Counted from the stretch's first letter, positions 7,669-16,511 are shown. The stretch is DNA of 64,000 bases from JAUIKM01 sp964445695 (GCA_964445695.1 CAYULF010000021.1:45973-109972); one strand, 5' to 3'. Translations and numbers: made by a program. Notes: generated from the sequence alone by a model not told the origin.

Positions 7669-10600
7669 ATGCCGAGACCAGATGCTCCACGCAAAAAACT
7701 CCGCGTTCTGTCTTTCCTGATGATCATCGCCATCGCGATGGGCGCGGGCTACTATTTTTCATTCTATTCGCAAAAACGCGAGTACGTCGTCGACAGGAAT
7801 TTCCGGCGACTTGGCGTGATTTCAGAACAGATTGAAGCGCGTATGGACGGCGTGCACAACATCCTGGAAAACGCGGTTGAGAATATCGAGATCGATACCG
7901 AACGTCGAGCCACACTGTTAAAAACAGTCAGGGAGATAGAAAATGACATTGACAGACTGAAAACCGAGATCGTCAATAAAGGACCCAACAAGGAAAAAGT
8001 CAGTCTGGCAATTGACAAATCGATCGAGGCAATCAAGACCGGCCGCTCCAAAAGTGAGGTAAACCTCTCCGATATCCGGCGTCAGGAAACAAGTGAAAAC
8101 ATCAGCCGACAGGCCTTGCAGTTAAAACAGGAACTTGCGCCAATACAGTCGAAATCGATCCAGGAAAGGGGCTCGGTCAATTCAGACGACGAAGGGTCGA
8201 GCCAGCTTGACGACCTTCAACAATCACTCAGGAAAGCACAGGCGGCGCTTGAATACATCAACTACCGCGAGCGCCTGGCCGCCGCCATCGGTATCATTCC
8301 CTTTGCCGGCCTTGAATACGCCAACACCATACCGTCCGCAAACAGCAAGTCGGGGGACAGTGACGCACCCGGAAACAGCACAACAACACAGGACACGACT
8401 TCGGACATTAAACAAATTTCCAGCAGCAGTATTGACAAAGTTGAGTTAATCGGCGAGAACCTTTACCTGACCTATCGCAGTGTTGCCGGCAGCGGTTCCG
8501 ATCTTGTCATTCGCGTGCGCGTTGATCTTGAAAAAATGATTTCGCAGCAGATCAGCGATGTGGTTTTTGACAACGTTTTTCTGGTGAAGTCAGGCGGCGA
8601 CGTAATCTACCAGCACAACAAACACGGCGGCAACGTGCGCAGCTTTGACAAGGTGCAGGACTTAAACAACGACGAGACTTCGTTTGAATTCAGCCATCTG
8701 ATGAAATCGGGCGGTCTTGTCACCGCGCAGCTTTCCGGCCGCGAACACGTTTTGTTTGCACGCCCCCTGCAAATGGAGATCGGCACGCACGACAGCACAA
8801 ATTTCAACTGGATTCTCGTCGGAGCGGTGCCGTCCAATACTCTGCTGAGCGAGAGCATGGCGCTGCCGACCAATACAATTCTCCTCTTTGTGTTTGTTGC
8901 GGCGCTGTTGATTCTGGTCTGGCCCCTGTTAAACATACTCGGCGCGGGGACGTTCACGCGCCTGCGCAAATCGGATCTGGCATTTCTGGGACTGTCGGCT
9001 ATGCTGGGCTCCGCCCTGATTGCCCTTTTGATTGTCGACCAGTATCAACTGACCAATCTGCGCAAAACGATGGACGATCAGTTGAAAGCTACGGCCAAAG
9101 AAGCGCATGACAATTTTCACCGTGAGTTACATCAGGCCTACAGCCAGCTGCGCTTCCTCGCGGATGCAGTCGCCCCGGTACTCGATTCAAACTACATCGA
9201 GTGGGTTGACAATCCTTTAACGATTGTCACACAGCGCCCGATTGAGGATGGGCGTACAGTGCGCCTGACGCTGGAAGGTCAGCTGCCGCGCACACACAAC
9301 ATGTTTAACTTCGTTCACGGCGACACGACGGATACGGCCGATCCCGCCGGTTGGGATTACGTCAATTTTGACCGCGTCTTTTTTGCCGATCCATCGGGCG
9401 ACATCAAAGTTAAACTCGCAGCAAAGTCCGCCGCCACGCCATTTCTCAACGTCAGCTCACGCGACTACTTTCGCGATGTGCAGCAGCGCAACATGCTGCT
9501 CCTGCACGAAGGCGACCATGATCATCAAGGAGATGAACAGGGACATTCGCACGAACACGACATGCTGCGAGGCAGCCGGCATATCGATACGGTCAGGTTC
9601 GCCCTGAGCCAGCATCACTCCTGGGCCAGCGGCACGTACGAAACCACGATGGCCATTCCCGTTAACCCGGATACCACGCGCAACGCAACCTGGCTGGCCG
9701 GGATGGACATCGCTACTTTGGCCAGTTTCGACAAACCCCTGCTGCCGCCCACGTTTAACTTTGTGCTGGTTGACGGCGAAGGAAATGTGTTGTATCACAC
9801 GCGGCCGGAGCGCAGCGGCTTTGAGAATTTTCTGACCGAATGCGACGACAATCAACGTCTGGCGGCGACGCTGGCAGGGCGGCGCAGCGACTGGTTAAGC
9901 AGCAATTACTGGGGTGAAAACCGGCGCATGTACACACTGCCGCTGCACGACACACCCTGGACGCTGATAGCGTATTTCAGCGAAGAAGCCGTGCTGGACG
10001 GCAGCAACATCGTGATGCTGACGAGCACGCTCGGGCTGTACGGCGTCAATCTCCTGCTGTTGTTAATTCTTGTCGTCCTCGGCTTTTCCAGCAGCAGCGT
10101 GCAGCTCGACTGGTTGTGGCCGAGCCTGCTGGAGTACCGCACATATCGCAATCTGAGTCTTATTTACCTGGGATTTCTGATTTTCTACGCCGTCACTTTA
10201 ACACAGGATGTGCGCTTTGATCACGTGATGGTTGCGGCGCTGCTGCTGCCGGTATTTTTTGTCTTTATAACGTACTTTTCGCTCAAACGCCAGGAAAAGT
10301 TAAACTTTCGGATGGCGCTGATCATCCTGCCGTTTGCGGGTTTTTATCCGCTCGCGGCGGCGGTTCAGGTGTACAACACTCTGCCGGACGATTCGGGTAT
10401 CTGGAAACTTGTTCTACCGCTTCTGTTAATCACCGCGCTGCCGGCGGCAATCATCGGATTGCGCAAACTGATGAACCGCGCAAAGGGCATCAGGCGGGAC
10501 TGGCGGCGCGAGCTGCTGTTTAACGTGGTGACCTTTCACACCTTGATTTTCACCCTGCAGTCATCGTTCTGGCTGTGGGACAACTGGATCGAGTTCACGT

Positions 10601-12618
10601 ATCACCTGATCCTGATTGCGATGACGGCCTATGCGCTCTTCCTGTTCCAGTCAAAACGCAATTATCTGGCGCGCGATCAGTATCTGCACGAATTGTACCG
10701 CCACCGCTCCGGCCAGGTGGCGGGCGTCCCGACCGCGCGGTTTTTCCGGCGCACCTATCGGGCATTTCTCATTATTCTGGTGATGACGACCGGTATCCTG
10801 CCGGTAATTGCCTATTTCATTCTTGCGAATGAGGCGACGTTCAAGCTGCTGATTAAACACTCGCAAATTACCATGGCGCACAAGGTGTTTGAGCGTGAAC
10901 ACGACGCCGCCGAGCGCGTGTCCCACTTAAACACCAGCGAAGCGGATTACCTTTACAACCGTCTCAAACACGACGAACGAGGCATGTACCACGCTCCCTT
11001 CTTTGAGTCCGGCTTGCTGTGCTCGGCCGCGCCCACGCCCGTGGGCGTCTGCGATACTTTCAGCTTCGCCGGAATACAGGACACGGTGGTGATGCACGAT
11101 CCGGAAAAGGACCCGGTCGGCAGCATTCTGCCGCGACTGTTAAGCAGGTTGAGTCTGTCCGCCGAAAACAAGGTTGAACTACGACGATACCTTGGCACCA
11201 GAGCGGCCGACAGCATCTGGAATACCGGCAAGTCGCTGAACGGCGGCAAAGCCGCCATGATTCACAAGCGCCTGAACGGTCCCGACAATGTCCTGTTGCT
11301 CAGCTCCGCCGGAGTGCCGCATATTAAACCCGACGGCTTCCGCTTTGAGGAAACCTCCATTTTCATCGGTTTGTTCGTCGCCAGCCTGGCATGCATCATT
11401 GTGTTGTACTGGGCCAGCTACAAGTTCGGCGAACAGGTACTGTTGAGTCGTTTTGCCAATCCGCGCTCCGGCCGCAGCACACACGTCGAAATTCCGAAAG
11501 ACGCACCGCTGTTTATCATCAGCCGTCCCTTGACAGCCGTGGATGAAATTATCGAAAACAGCTCGTTCGACACTATTGATCCCGAGTGGAAGAGCCGCGT
11601 GATTTTCCTGGACCGGGCCGAGCTGCTCGCATTGACCAACGACAAGATTGAAGCCGTGGCGGAGACCGGTGCGCCGCTTTGCACCATCGAAGCATTCGAC
11701 CTGGATCCGGAGTATTCACAGGCCAACATTCAGTTTATGCTGCGGATTAACAAACTGAAGGCCGCTGCGGACTGGCAGGTAATTATCATCGGCAGCGTCG
11801 ACCCGACAATCGCCTTCCAGGATCAATCCGTCACGGCGGCCGGAGGGAGTAAAACGGCGGATGCAAGCGCTGAAGGCGACGACAAAAAGGCACTGCCTGC
11901 AGTCGGCTCCAAAGACAATCTGGCTGCGGCGCGCGCCTACTCCACCTGGCAGACCGCGTTTTATCAGGAAATGCACGATTCTCAAATGTATCGCGCCGAC
12001 CTGGAGGTCCTGGCCGACGACAACAATCTCGACAGCGAAAATCTGCAACAGTGCATTCGAATTATTGCGCACGAGTTTCACATGACGCGCTGGTTGCGTC
12101 ACCGCGGACGCAATCTGATGCGCCGCATCTGCCGCGACTACATGGGATTTGATGAAGCGGCGCTGCGCCGCCAGATCATGCTCGAAGCCGAACCGCTCTA
12201 CCAGGCTATCTGGAATTCCTGCACGCGCGGTGAAAAAGTCCTGCTCGCCAACCTGGCGCGCGACGGCATTGTCAACGGCAAGAACAAACGCGGCGTGTAC
12301 AGTCTGTTAAACAAACAGCTCATGATGCTTGTGCCGGACCCCAAACTGATCAACGACAGTTTCCGGGAATACCTTCAGCGCGACGACATTCAGCAGGAAG
12401 CCGATGCGTTGACTGAAAAATCCTCGCGCACGTCGTGGGAAAACCTGCGCACGCCTCTGATTGTTCTGCTCGCCGCCGGCGGAGCATTCCTGATCGTCAC
12501 ACAGCACGAAATCATCGATATGACAACAGCTATTGTATCGGCGGTGACGGTGCTCGTGCCCGGCATCATGAAAGCGCTGGACTTTTTCCGCAATGGACGT
12601 CTGGCCGGCGGAGGCTGA
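7669..12618 (+). CDS. Giant multi-spanning membrane protein with Cache-like sensor domain and degenerate NTPase/winged-helix-like C-terminus
   Basis: This 1649-aa protein starts with a membrane segment (LRVLSFLMIIAIAMGAGYYF, residues 11-30) and a coiled-coil-rich stretch (about 35-240). Membrane segments follow near 405-457, then a large loop (about 460-780) resembling a double Cache domain, with FFADPSGDIKV, SSRDYFRDVQ and a conserved-type FNFVLVDGEGNVLYHT. About eight membrane helices lie between 782 and 1060, a second extracytoplasmic loop from 1060 to 1225, and a helix near 1228. The cytoplasmic tail has a beta-strand pattern typical of P-loop NTPases (WQVIIIGSVDPT near 1372), but no GK[ST] Walker A is visible. 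After it comes a winged-helix-like segment (RGEKVLLANLARDGIVNGKN) and terminal hydrophobic helices (1594-1640). There is no kinase, GGDEF or MCP output. Function unknown; a ligand-sensing membrane protein is an inference. The leucine/asparagine codons carry many TTAAAC words. Confidence 0.75.
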   Translation: MPRPDAPRKKLRVLSFLMIIAIAMGAGYYFSFYSQKREYVVDRNFRRLGVISEQIEARMDGVHNILENAVENIEIDTERRATLLKTVREIENDIDRLKTEIVNKGPNKEKVSLAIDKSIEAIKTGRSKSEVNLSDIRRQETSENISRQALQLKQELAPIQSKSIQERGSVNSDDEGSSQLDDLQQSLRKAQAALEYINYRERLAAAIGIIPFAGLEYANTIPSANSKSGDSDAPGNSTTTQDTTSDIKQISSSSIDKVELIGENLYLTYRSVAGSGSDLVIRVRVDLEKMISQQISDVVFDNVFLVKSGGDVIYQHNKHGGNVRSFDKVQDLNNDETSFEFSHLMKSGGLVTAQLSGREHVLFARPLQMEIGTHDSTNFNWILVGAVPSNTLLSESMALPTNTILLFVFVAALLILVWPLLNILGAGTFTRLRKSDLAFLGLSAMLGSALIALLIVDQYQLTNLRKTMDDQLKATAKEAHDNFHRELHQAYSQLRFLADAVAPVLDSNYIEWVDNPLTIVTQRPIEDGRTVRLTLEGQLPRTHNMFNFVHGDTTDTADPAGWDYVNFDRVFFADPSGDIKVKLAAKSAATPFLNVSSRDYFRDVQQRNMLLLHEGDHDHQGDEQGHSHEHDMLRGSRHIDTVRFALSQHHSWASGTYETTMAIPVNPDTTRNATWLAGMDIATLASFDKPLLPPTFNFVLVDGEGNVLYHTRPERSGFENFLTECDDNQRLAATLAGRRSDWLSSNYWGENRRMYTLPLHDTPWTLIAYFSEEAVLDGSNIVMLTSTLGLYGVNLLLLLILVVLGFSSSSVQLDWLWPSLLEYRTYRNLSLIYLGFLIFYAVTLTQDVRFDHVMVAALLLPVFFVFITYFSLKRQEKLNFRMALIILPFAGFYPLAAAVQVYNTLPDDSGIWKLVLPLLLITALPAAIIGLRKLMNRAKGIRRDWRRELLFNVVTFHTLIFTLQSSFWLWDNWIEFTYHLILIAMTAYALFLFQSKRNYLARDQYLHELYRHRSGQVAGVPTARFFRRTYRAFLIILVMTTGILPVIAYFILANEATFKLLIKHSQITMAHKVFEREHDAAERVSHLNTSEADYLYNRLKHDERGMYHAPFFESGLLCSAAPTPVGVCDTFSFAGIQDTVVMHDPEKDPVGSILPRLLSRLSLSAENKVELRRYLGTRAADSIWNTGKSLNGGKAAMIHKRLNGPDNVLLLSSAGVPHIKPDGFRFEETSIFIGLFVASLACIIVLYWASYKFGEQVLLSRFANPRSGRSTHVEIPKDAPLFIISRPLTAVDEIIENSSFDTIDPEWKSRVIFLDRAELLALTNDKIEAVAETGAPLCTIEAFDLDPEYSQANIQFMLRINKLKAAADWQVIIIGSVDPTIAFQDQSVTAAGGSKTADASAEGDDKKALPAVGSKDNLAAARAYSTWQTAFYQEMHDSQMYRADLEVLADDNNLDSENLQQCIRIIAHEFHMTRWLRHRGRNLMRRICRDYMGFDEAALRRQIMLEAEPLYQAIWNSCTRGEKVLLANLARDGIVNGKNKRGVYSLLNKQLMMLVPDPKLINDSFREYLQRDDIQQEADALTEKSSRTSWENLRTPLIVLLAAGGAFLIVTQHEIIDMTTAIVSAVTVLVPGIMKALDFFRNGRLAGGG

Positions 12619-12684
12619 CCGAATTAAACATTGTTTAAGGCAGCAACATGACGGACCTGAAACAGACCGGCGGCTTCCGGCCTA

Positions 12685-12750
12685 CAACACGCTGACAAAC
12701 AAGAGGAAAAAGCAAGCCGCCCGCTTTGCAGAAGCGGAGGCGAAGCGCTC
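12685..12750 (-). terminator. Dispersed terminator-like repeat element, copy B
   Basis: Read on the minus strand this is nearly identical to copy D (56174-56242): GAGCGCTTCGCCTCCGCTT, then a hairpin, AGCGGGCGGCTTGC, a T-rich run, and TTGTTTGTCAGCGTGTT. It lies downstream of the minus-strand ArsR gene (3' end 12875) and on the opposite strand to the long gene ending at 12618. It could end transcription of the ArsR unit. The remaining intergenic bases hold several TTAAAC words and no gene. Confidence 0.6.
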
Positions 12751-12874
12751 ATGCGTCAGGACCACGTTTTAACAGACCCTGCGTCATATTCGTTTAAACA
12801 ACAACCGCCACACGGCGTCCCGTACGGCGGTGCAGAATGTTAACATCTTGAGAGTCGGGCGGATGACTGTGCGC

Positions 12875-13219
12875 TCAATCCCCGTCCGTATTTTCGTCCA
12901 GGTAGCGTTCCAGTGCGTCCAGTTTTTCCGTCCAGAAAACCTGGTACTGCTGCACCCAGTCGGCCACCTCTTTTAACTTGTCGAAACGCGCGTGGCAGGT
13001 GCGTTCGCGGCCATTCTTGCGAATGTTGATTAAACCCGCCTCGGACAGAATCTTAACGTGTTTGGCGACGGCCTGGCGGCTGGATTCGAAGTGATCGGCC
13101 AGCGCCAGCATGCTGTGCGAACGGTCCGACAGCAGTTTGATAATCCGCCGGCGTGTCGGGTCCGCGATGGCATCAAAAACGTCGCGCTGCGGCCCGCCGG
13201 AATCACTTGGCTGTACCAT
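12875..13219 (-). CDS. ArsR-family winged-helix repressor
   Basis: I prefer the ATG at 13219 (MVQPSDSGGPQRDVFDAIAD; 114 aa) to the upstream start at 13285, because the family begins just before the DVFDAIADPTRRRIIKLL helix. The winged helix-turn-helix is clear: DPTRRRIIKLLSDRSHSMLALADHFESSRQAVAKHVKILSEAG is split over residues about 16-60, with the recognition helix in SRQAVAKHVKIL and the wing ending in NGRERTCHA. No metal-binding ELCVCDL motif is present, so it is of the metal-independent type that often controls SRPBCC genes. The start overlaps the 3' end of the SRPBCC gene by 17 bases, so translation is probably coupled. It likely represses its own two-gene operon. Confidence 0.88.
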   Translation of the reverse strand: MVQPSDSGGPQRDVFDAIADPTRRRIIKLLSDRSHSMLALADHFESSRQAVAKHVKILSEAGLINIRKNGRERTCHARFDKLKEVADWVQQYQVFWTEKLDALERYLDENTDGD

Positions 13220-13664
13220 CGGCTTCGTCCAGATATGTGACGAGACTTTCGCTGAAGACAGACCAACCGCGGTTGATGTCCGCATACGTGCCTTCCTTCT
13301 GCACCACCGACTCGTCCAGGTTGCGGTGAAAAATTGTTAACTCCGTCCCGTCGGCGTGATCCGCCAGACTGAACGTCACGACCGAGTCGTCATTCATCAG
13401 GTTTGTCTTAAACGTCCAGGTAATGGATGTGCCTTCCTCAAATTCGAGCAGGCGGCCGCGAATAAAACCGTCGTAACCTTCGCCGCAATCGTCCAGCGAG
13501 GGCTCTTCCTGAAATGTTAACTCCGCGCCACGACGCAGCTCAAAGTTGTTCTGCATAAACCAGCCGGCAATTTCCTCCGAACGGGAAATGGCGCGCCAGA
13601 CGCGATCGCGTGAGTGTTTATACACCTTTTTGACAACTACCTGCTGGGTTGCTTCCTTCACCAT
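13203..13664 (-). CDS. SRPBCC (AHSA1-type) domain protein
   Basis: This 153-aa protein is an Aha1-like START-fold (SRPBCC) protein. Features include VVVKKVYKHSRDRVWRAISR at the N-terminus, IAGWFM, the mid-protein FIRGRLLEFEEGTSITWTF, VTFSLADHADGTELTIFHR, and the terminal amphipathic helix NRGWSVFSESLVTYL. Such proteins bind hydrophobic ligands or act in stress responses; the actual ligand is unknown. ATG at 13664 is preceded by a good ribosome binding site (GGAGG, 8 bases upstream). It is the first gene of an operon with the ArsR repressor. Pairs of this kind are common. Confidence 0.88.
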   Translation of the reverse strand: MVKEATQQVVVKKVYKHSRDRVWRAISRSEEIAGWFMQNNFELRRGAELTFQEEPSLDDCGEGYDGFIRGRLLEFEEGTSITWTFKTNLMNDDSVVTFSLADHADGTELTIFHRNLDESVVQKEGTYADINRGWSVFSESLVTYLDEADGTAK

Positions 13665-13711
13665 GATTAAACCTCCATTATTACAGTTGAAAATTGTTGA
13701 GCGGCCGCCTT

Positions 13712-13775
13712 ATGCAACCATTTGATTGCACAAAGATAATGGAGCTTGTAATAATGCGCAACCATAACGTTGCAT
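13712..13775 (-). promoter_or_regulatory. Bacteroidota-type promoter with two flanking dyads (candidate ArsR operators)
   Basis: On the minus strand, TATCTTTG (13731-13738) matches the -7 consensus TAnnTTTG exactly, and GTTG (13759-13762) lies 20 bases upstream as the -33 element. Dyad 1, GCAAC (13758-13762) with GTTGC (13769-13773), overlaps the -33 region. Dyad 2, TGCAA (13713-13717) with TTGCA (13726-13730), lies just downstream of the -7. The octamer GCAACCAT is repeated at 13714 and 13758, 44 bases apart. Repressor binding at both would block the promoter of the SRPBCC-arsR operon; that is an inference. Confidence 0.6.
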
Positions 13776-13786
13776 ATTCTGAAAAT

Positions 13787-15565
13787 TTATTCCCCGGCGT
13801 CCGCCTGCGGCAGGGTGAACCAAATCTGCGTATCGGAGTGATGCAGGTGCACGCGCTGCGTTGTGTCCGTACTGAGTTGCAATTCCCGCTCAAAGAAATA
13901 GAGGGCCTGGCCCCAGTGAACTTCGTCGCCGTCGGGACCGCTGTTGAGCGTGAGGCCCTCGCCCAGGTCGAGCTCAAACCAGAACATGACGCCGTCGCAG
14001 GCGCCGCTCTCCAGCGGAGTAAACTCCAGGTCGTGACGATGTCCGGCAGCCACGGCAGGTGAGACGGGCGGCTGGTAAAAGTCGAGAGCCAGCGCTTCCA
14101 CAACGGGGCTTAGCAACTGGTACGGCTCGCGGCGCGCGTCGATGCCGACGTATTCCCAGGGAATGCGGAAGGCGTCAAAAGCAGAGAGATCAAAACCCTC
14201 GATCTGCGCAACGGGATTGACGAGGCGCAGTTTGGGAGCGCGAACAAGCGCGCAGTAAATGCGCGCCGCGGATGGAACGAGACGCACATTTTCGGACGCC
14301 AGATGCCCGACGGCATGGCGCATCGTCGGCAGAATGCCTTCGCCCAGCAACCCGGCATCGACGACCTCGGCCAGGATGACATCGGCCGGACGCGGCAACT
14401 CCCGACCGACGCGCAGACCGGTCGACTTGGCCTCGATCAACTGAATTTTGTCGCTCATGGAATTGTCCGCCAGCACGCGGCGGGTGACGGGCGCAATCAA
14501 CGAGTTCATTTCGCAGGCAACGACGTCGGCGGCGCCGGCGCGCACGGCCATCATTGCGAGCAGCCCGCTGCCGCTGCCTATATCCAGCACCAGATCGTCC
14601 GCGCCGACGGCCTGCCGGATGGCGGCGTCAAAACAGCTGTTGCGGGCCGTATCGCTGAGCAGCTGCAGATGCCAGGCGGGAAAATTGCGGCGACGCGCGC
14701 GGCGCAGATTGCGGTCGGCCAGAAAATCATCGGGATCGCGCGTGAGAATCTCCTCAAAGGCCGCTATCGACTCATCGACGCGATTCAGCATGAAAAGGGC
14801 GTTGGCGCGACGGCGCAGCGCATCGGCATTGGCGGAATCGACCGCAACGGCCAGATCGTAGCACTCCAGCGCCGCCTGGTAGTCGCCGTTGTCCTCGTGC
14901 GCGCTGCCCAGAGAGATGTGCGCCATCGCTTCCCGTGGTTTGTCCTTCACGAGCGCGCTGAGCAGCTCGACGGCGGCGTTGACTTCGCCGTTCATGCACA
15001 GAATGTTGCCGATATTGATGCGGGCATGAACATCGCCCGGATCGACTTTCAACACTTCTTCAAACAGGGTGCGCGATTCGTCCAGACGCCCCTGCATACG
15101 CCGCACATTACCGAGATTTACCAGCAGCGGCGCTTGTCTGGGCCGCAATTTGCGCGCAGCTTCGTACGACTCCGCAGCTTCGTCGAGCATACCCTGCTGC
15201 GCCAGCACGTTGCCGAGGTTGAACAGATTGCCGAAGTCGTCGGCTTTTATCCCGATTGCAGCGCGGTAGGCCCTGATCGACGCGTCAAACTCACTGCGTG
15301 CGTAGAGCACGTTGCCGAGCAGCCCATGGGCAAAACCGTTGTGCGGATCCGCTTTGACGGCGCGCGCCAGCAGTTTGTGCGCCAGGTCCATGCTGCCGCG
15401 CTGGTAGTGAATGGAGCCGAGATTTGCCAGGGTGTCGGCGTGTTTGGGATTGGTCTGCAGCACGCGCTGATACGACTTGATCGCCGCATCAAATTTGCCC
15501 TGCAGCTGACTGCGGAGAGCATCCTGGAACAGCTGCTGCGCTCTGCCCGTGAGTATTTTGGCCAT
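13787..15565 (-). CDS. TPR-repeat protein with PRMT7/PRMT9-like arginine methyltransferase domain
   Basis: This 592-aa protein has about eight tetratricopeptide repeats (residues 8-290; for example ANLGSIHYQRGSMDLA and LFNLGNVLAQQGMLDEA). Then comes a class I methyltransferase like the eukaryotic PRMT7/9 enzymes: FPAWHLQLLSDTARN as entry motif, VLDIGSGSGLLAMMAVRAGA (motif I, near 325), VVACEMN (post-I acidic residue), and AEVVDAGLLGEGILPTMRHA (near 397-415, equivalent to the double-E loop). The C-terminal barrel carries DEVHWGQALYFFE, matching the 'HWxQ' of the family. Expected to be a cytoplasmic SAM-dependent protein methyltransferase; whether it forms arginine methylation is not shown. No TTAAAC words occur in it, unlike the adjacent ArsR unit. 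Confidence 0.8.
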   Translation of the reverse strand: MAKILTGRAQQLFQDALRSQLQGKFDAAIKSYQRVLQTNPKHADTLANLGSIHYQRGSMDLAHKLLARAVKADPHNGFAHGLLGNVLYARSEFDASIRAYRAAIGIKADDFGNLFNLGNVLAQQGMLDEAAESYEAARKLRPRQAPLLVNLGNVRRMQGRLDESRTLFEEVLKVDPGDVHARINIGNILCMNGEVNAAVELLSALVKDKPREAMAHISLGSAHEDNGDYQAALECYDLAVAVDSANADALRRRANALFMLNRVDESIAAFEEILTRDPDDFLADRNLRRARRRNFPAWHLQLLSDTARNSCFDAAIRQAVGADDLVLDIGSGSGLLAMMAVRAGAADVVACEMNSLIAPVTRRVLADNSMSDKIQLIEAKSTGLRVGRELPRPADVILAEVVDAGLLGEGILPTMRHAVGHLASENVRLVPSAARIYCALVRAPKLRLVNPVAQIEGFDLSAFDAFRIPWEYVGIDARREPYQLLSPVVEALALDFYQPPVSPAVAAGHRHDLEFTPLESGACDGVMFWFELDLGEGLTLNSGPDGDEVHWGQALYFFERELQLSTDTTQRVHLHHSDTQIWFTLPQADAGE

Positions 15566-15686
15566 GTGATTTTCCCGTGTTCATGAGCGATCCGCAGCGA
15601 AAATACGCAATGACGCCGTTTTCCCGTCCGTCGCCGTCAAAATCAGTCAAAAGCCACGGCCCGGGAGGGCGGCGTTCAAGATCGCG

Positions 15687-15718
15687 TTTGATGCTCCAGC
15701 GGCTGGGTGATATATTTG
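15687..15718 (+). promoter_or_regulatory. Bacteroidota-type promoter (TTTG, 20 bases, TATATTTG)
   Basis: TTTG (15687-15690) and TATATTTG (15711-15718) match both elements of the primary-sigma promoter known from Bacteroidota (TTTG, 19-21 bases, TAnnTTTG) with a 20-base spacer. It lies 68 bases before the ATG of the secreted DUF3298-like gene and points the right way. This supports the lineage call. Confidence 0.6.
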
Positions 15719-15785
15719 TGCTGCGCCACGGCAGTCACCGCGGCGTTTTGCATTCCCGGATTTCCCCAACAGCCGACCGGAAGCA

Positions 15786-16511
15786 ATGACCAGATCCAGA
15801 TTGTTCCTTACTGCCTGTTTCTTTTGTTTGTCATGCAGCCTGATGTTCTCAGCCGCGCCGCAGGCGGCGGCGCAGGAAAAACCCGAGCCGCCCGATTCGC
15901 TGATGGTGGAGGCATTCAGCGTGCGCCACTATTCCGACTTTGACGACTGCGACCTGGAGATTCGCTATCCGCAGATCGTGGACGAGGACGGCGATCCCTA
16001 CGATGACACGATCGACTATCCGGCGCTGACGGCCATCAACACGGAAATCTGCCGGGCGCTGATGCTGGCGCCTGAGACCATCCTTGAACAGTGCGAGCCG
16101 CTGTCGGTCAAGCGCATCGACTACCAGGTGTACTATAATCGCGACGGCTGGCTCAGCATGATCATCGAAACGCGCGTGGTCGACAGTTTTGCCGGCAACG
16201 AAGAACTGGACGCGATGATCTTCCAGGAGGCCTTCCACTTTAACTTTCTGACCGGCAAGCGCCTGCTCCTTTCCAACATGATGCAGGGCAACTACGTCGA
16301 GGCGCTGCAGGTGTTCCTGCAACGCGCCCTGGTGGCGCGCGGATATGAAGACGCCACACCCTACGTGGAAGACGACACAGCGTTCTACCGCGAGGGCGAC
16401 AACCTGGTGTTTATCATCGACATCGAAACGCCGCCGGAACACGTCGCAATTCCGTTCAAAGCCGTCAAGGAGTTTCTGACGGAAGACGTGCCGCTGCGCC
16501 ACGACGACTAA
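15786..16511 (+). CDS. Secreted DUF3298 (RsiV-like) domain protein
   Basis: This 241-aa protein has a typical signal peptide (MTRSRLFLTACFFCLSCSLM, cleavage probably after AAAQ near residue 31). The mature part follows the DUF3298 pattern: LEIRYPQIVDEDGD, AINTEICRAL, a YQVYYNRDGWLSMIIE strand, FHFNFLTGKRLLLSNMM, and a C-terminal YREGDNLVFIID plus IPFKAVKEFL. The best known member is the extracytoplasmic part of RsiV, the lysozyme-binding anti-sigma factor. Here there is no membrane anchor and no sigma gene beside it, so it is a stand-alone periplasmic or surface protein of unknown ligand. A Bacteroidota-type promoter precedes it and a small terminator follows. Confidence 0.65.
   Translation: MTRSRLFLTACFFCLSCSLMFSAAPQAAAQEKPEPPDSLMVEAFSVRHYSDFDDCDLEIRYPQIVDEDGDPYDDTIDYPALTAINTEICRALMLAPETILEQCEPLSVKRIDYQVYYNRDGWLSMIIETRVVDSFAGNEELDAMIFQEAFHFNFLTGKRLLLSNMMQGNYVEALQVFLQRALVARGYEDATPYVEDDTAFYREGDNLVFIIDIETPPEHVAIPFKAVKEFLTEDVPLRHDD

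Noticed and set aside
14303..15586. 427-codon open frame on the plus strand
   Set aside because: It is the antisense of the TPR/PRMT-like gene, whose repeats and motifs are clear on the minus strand.
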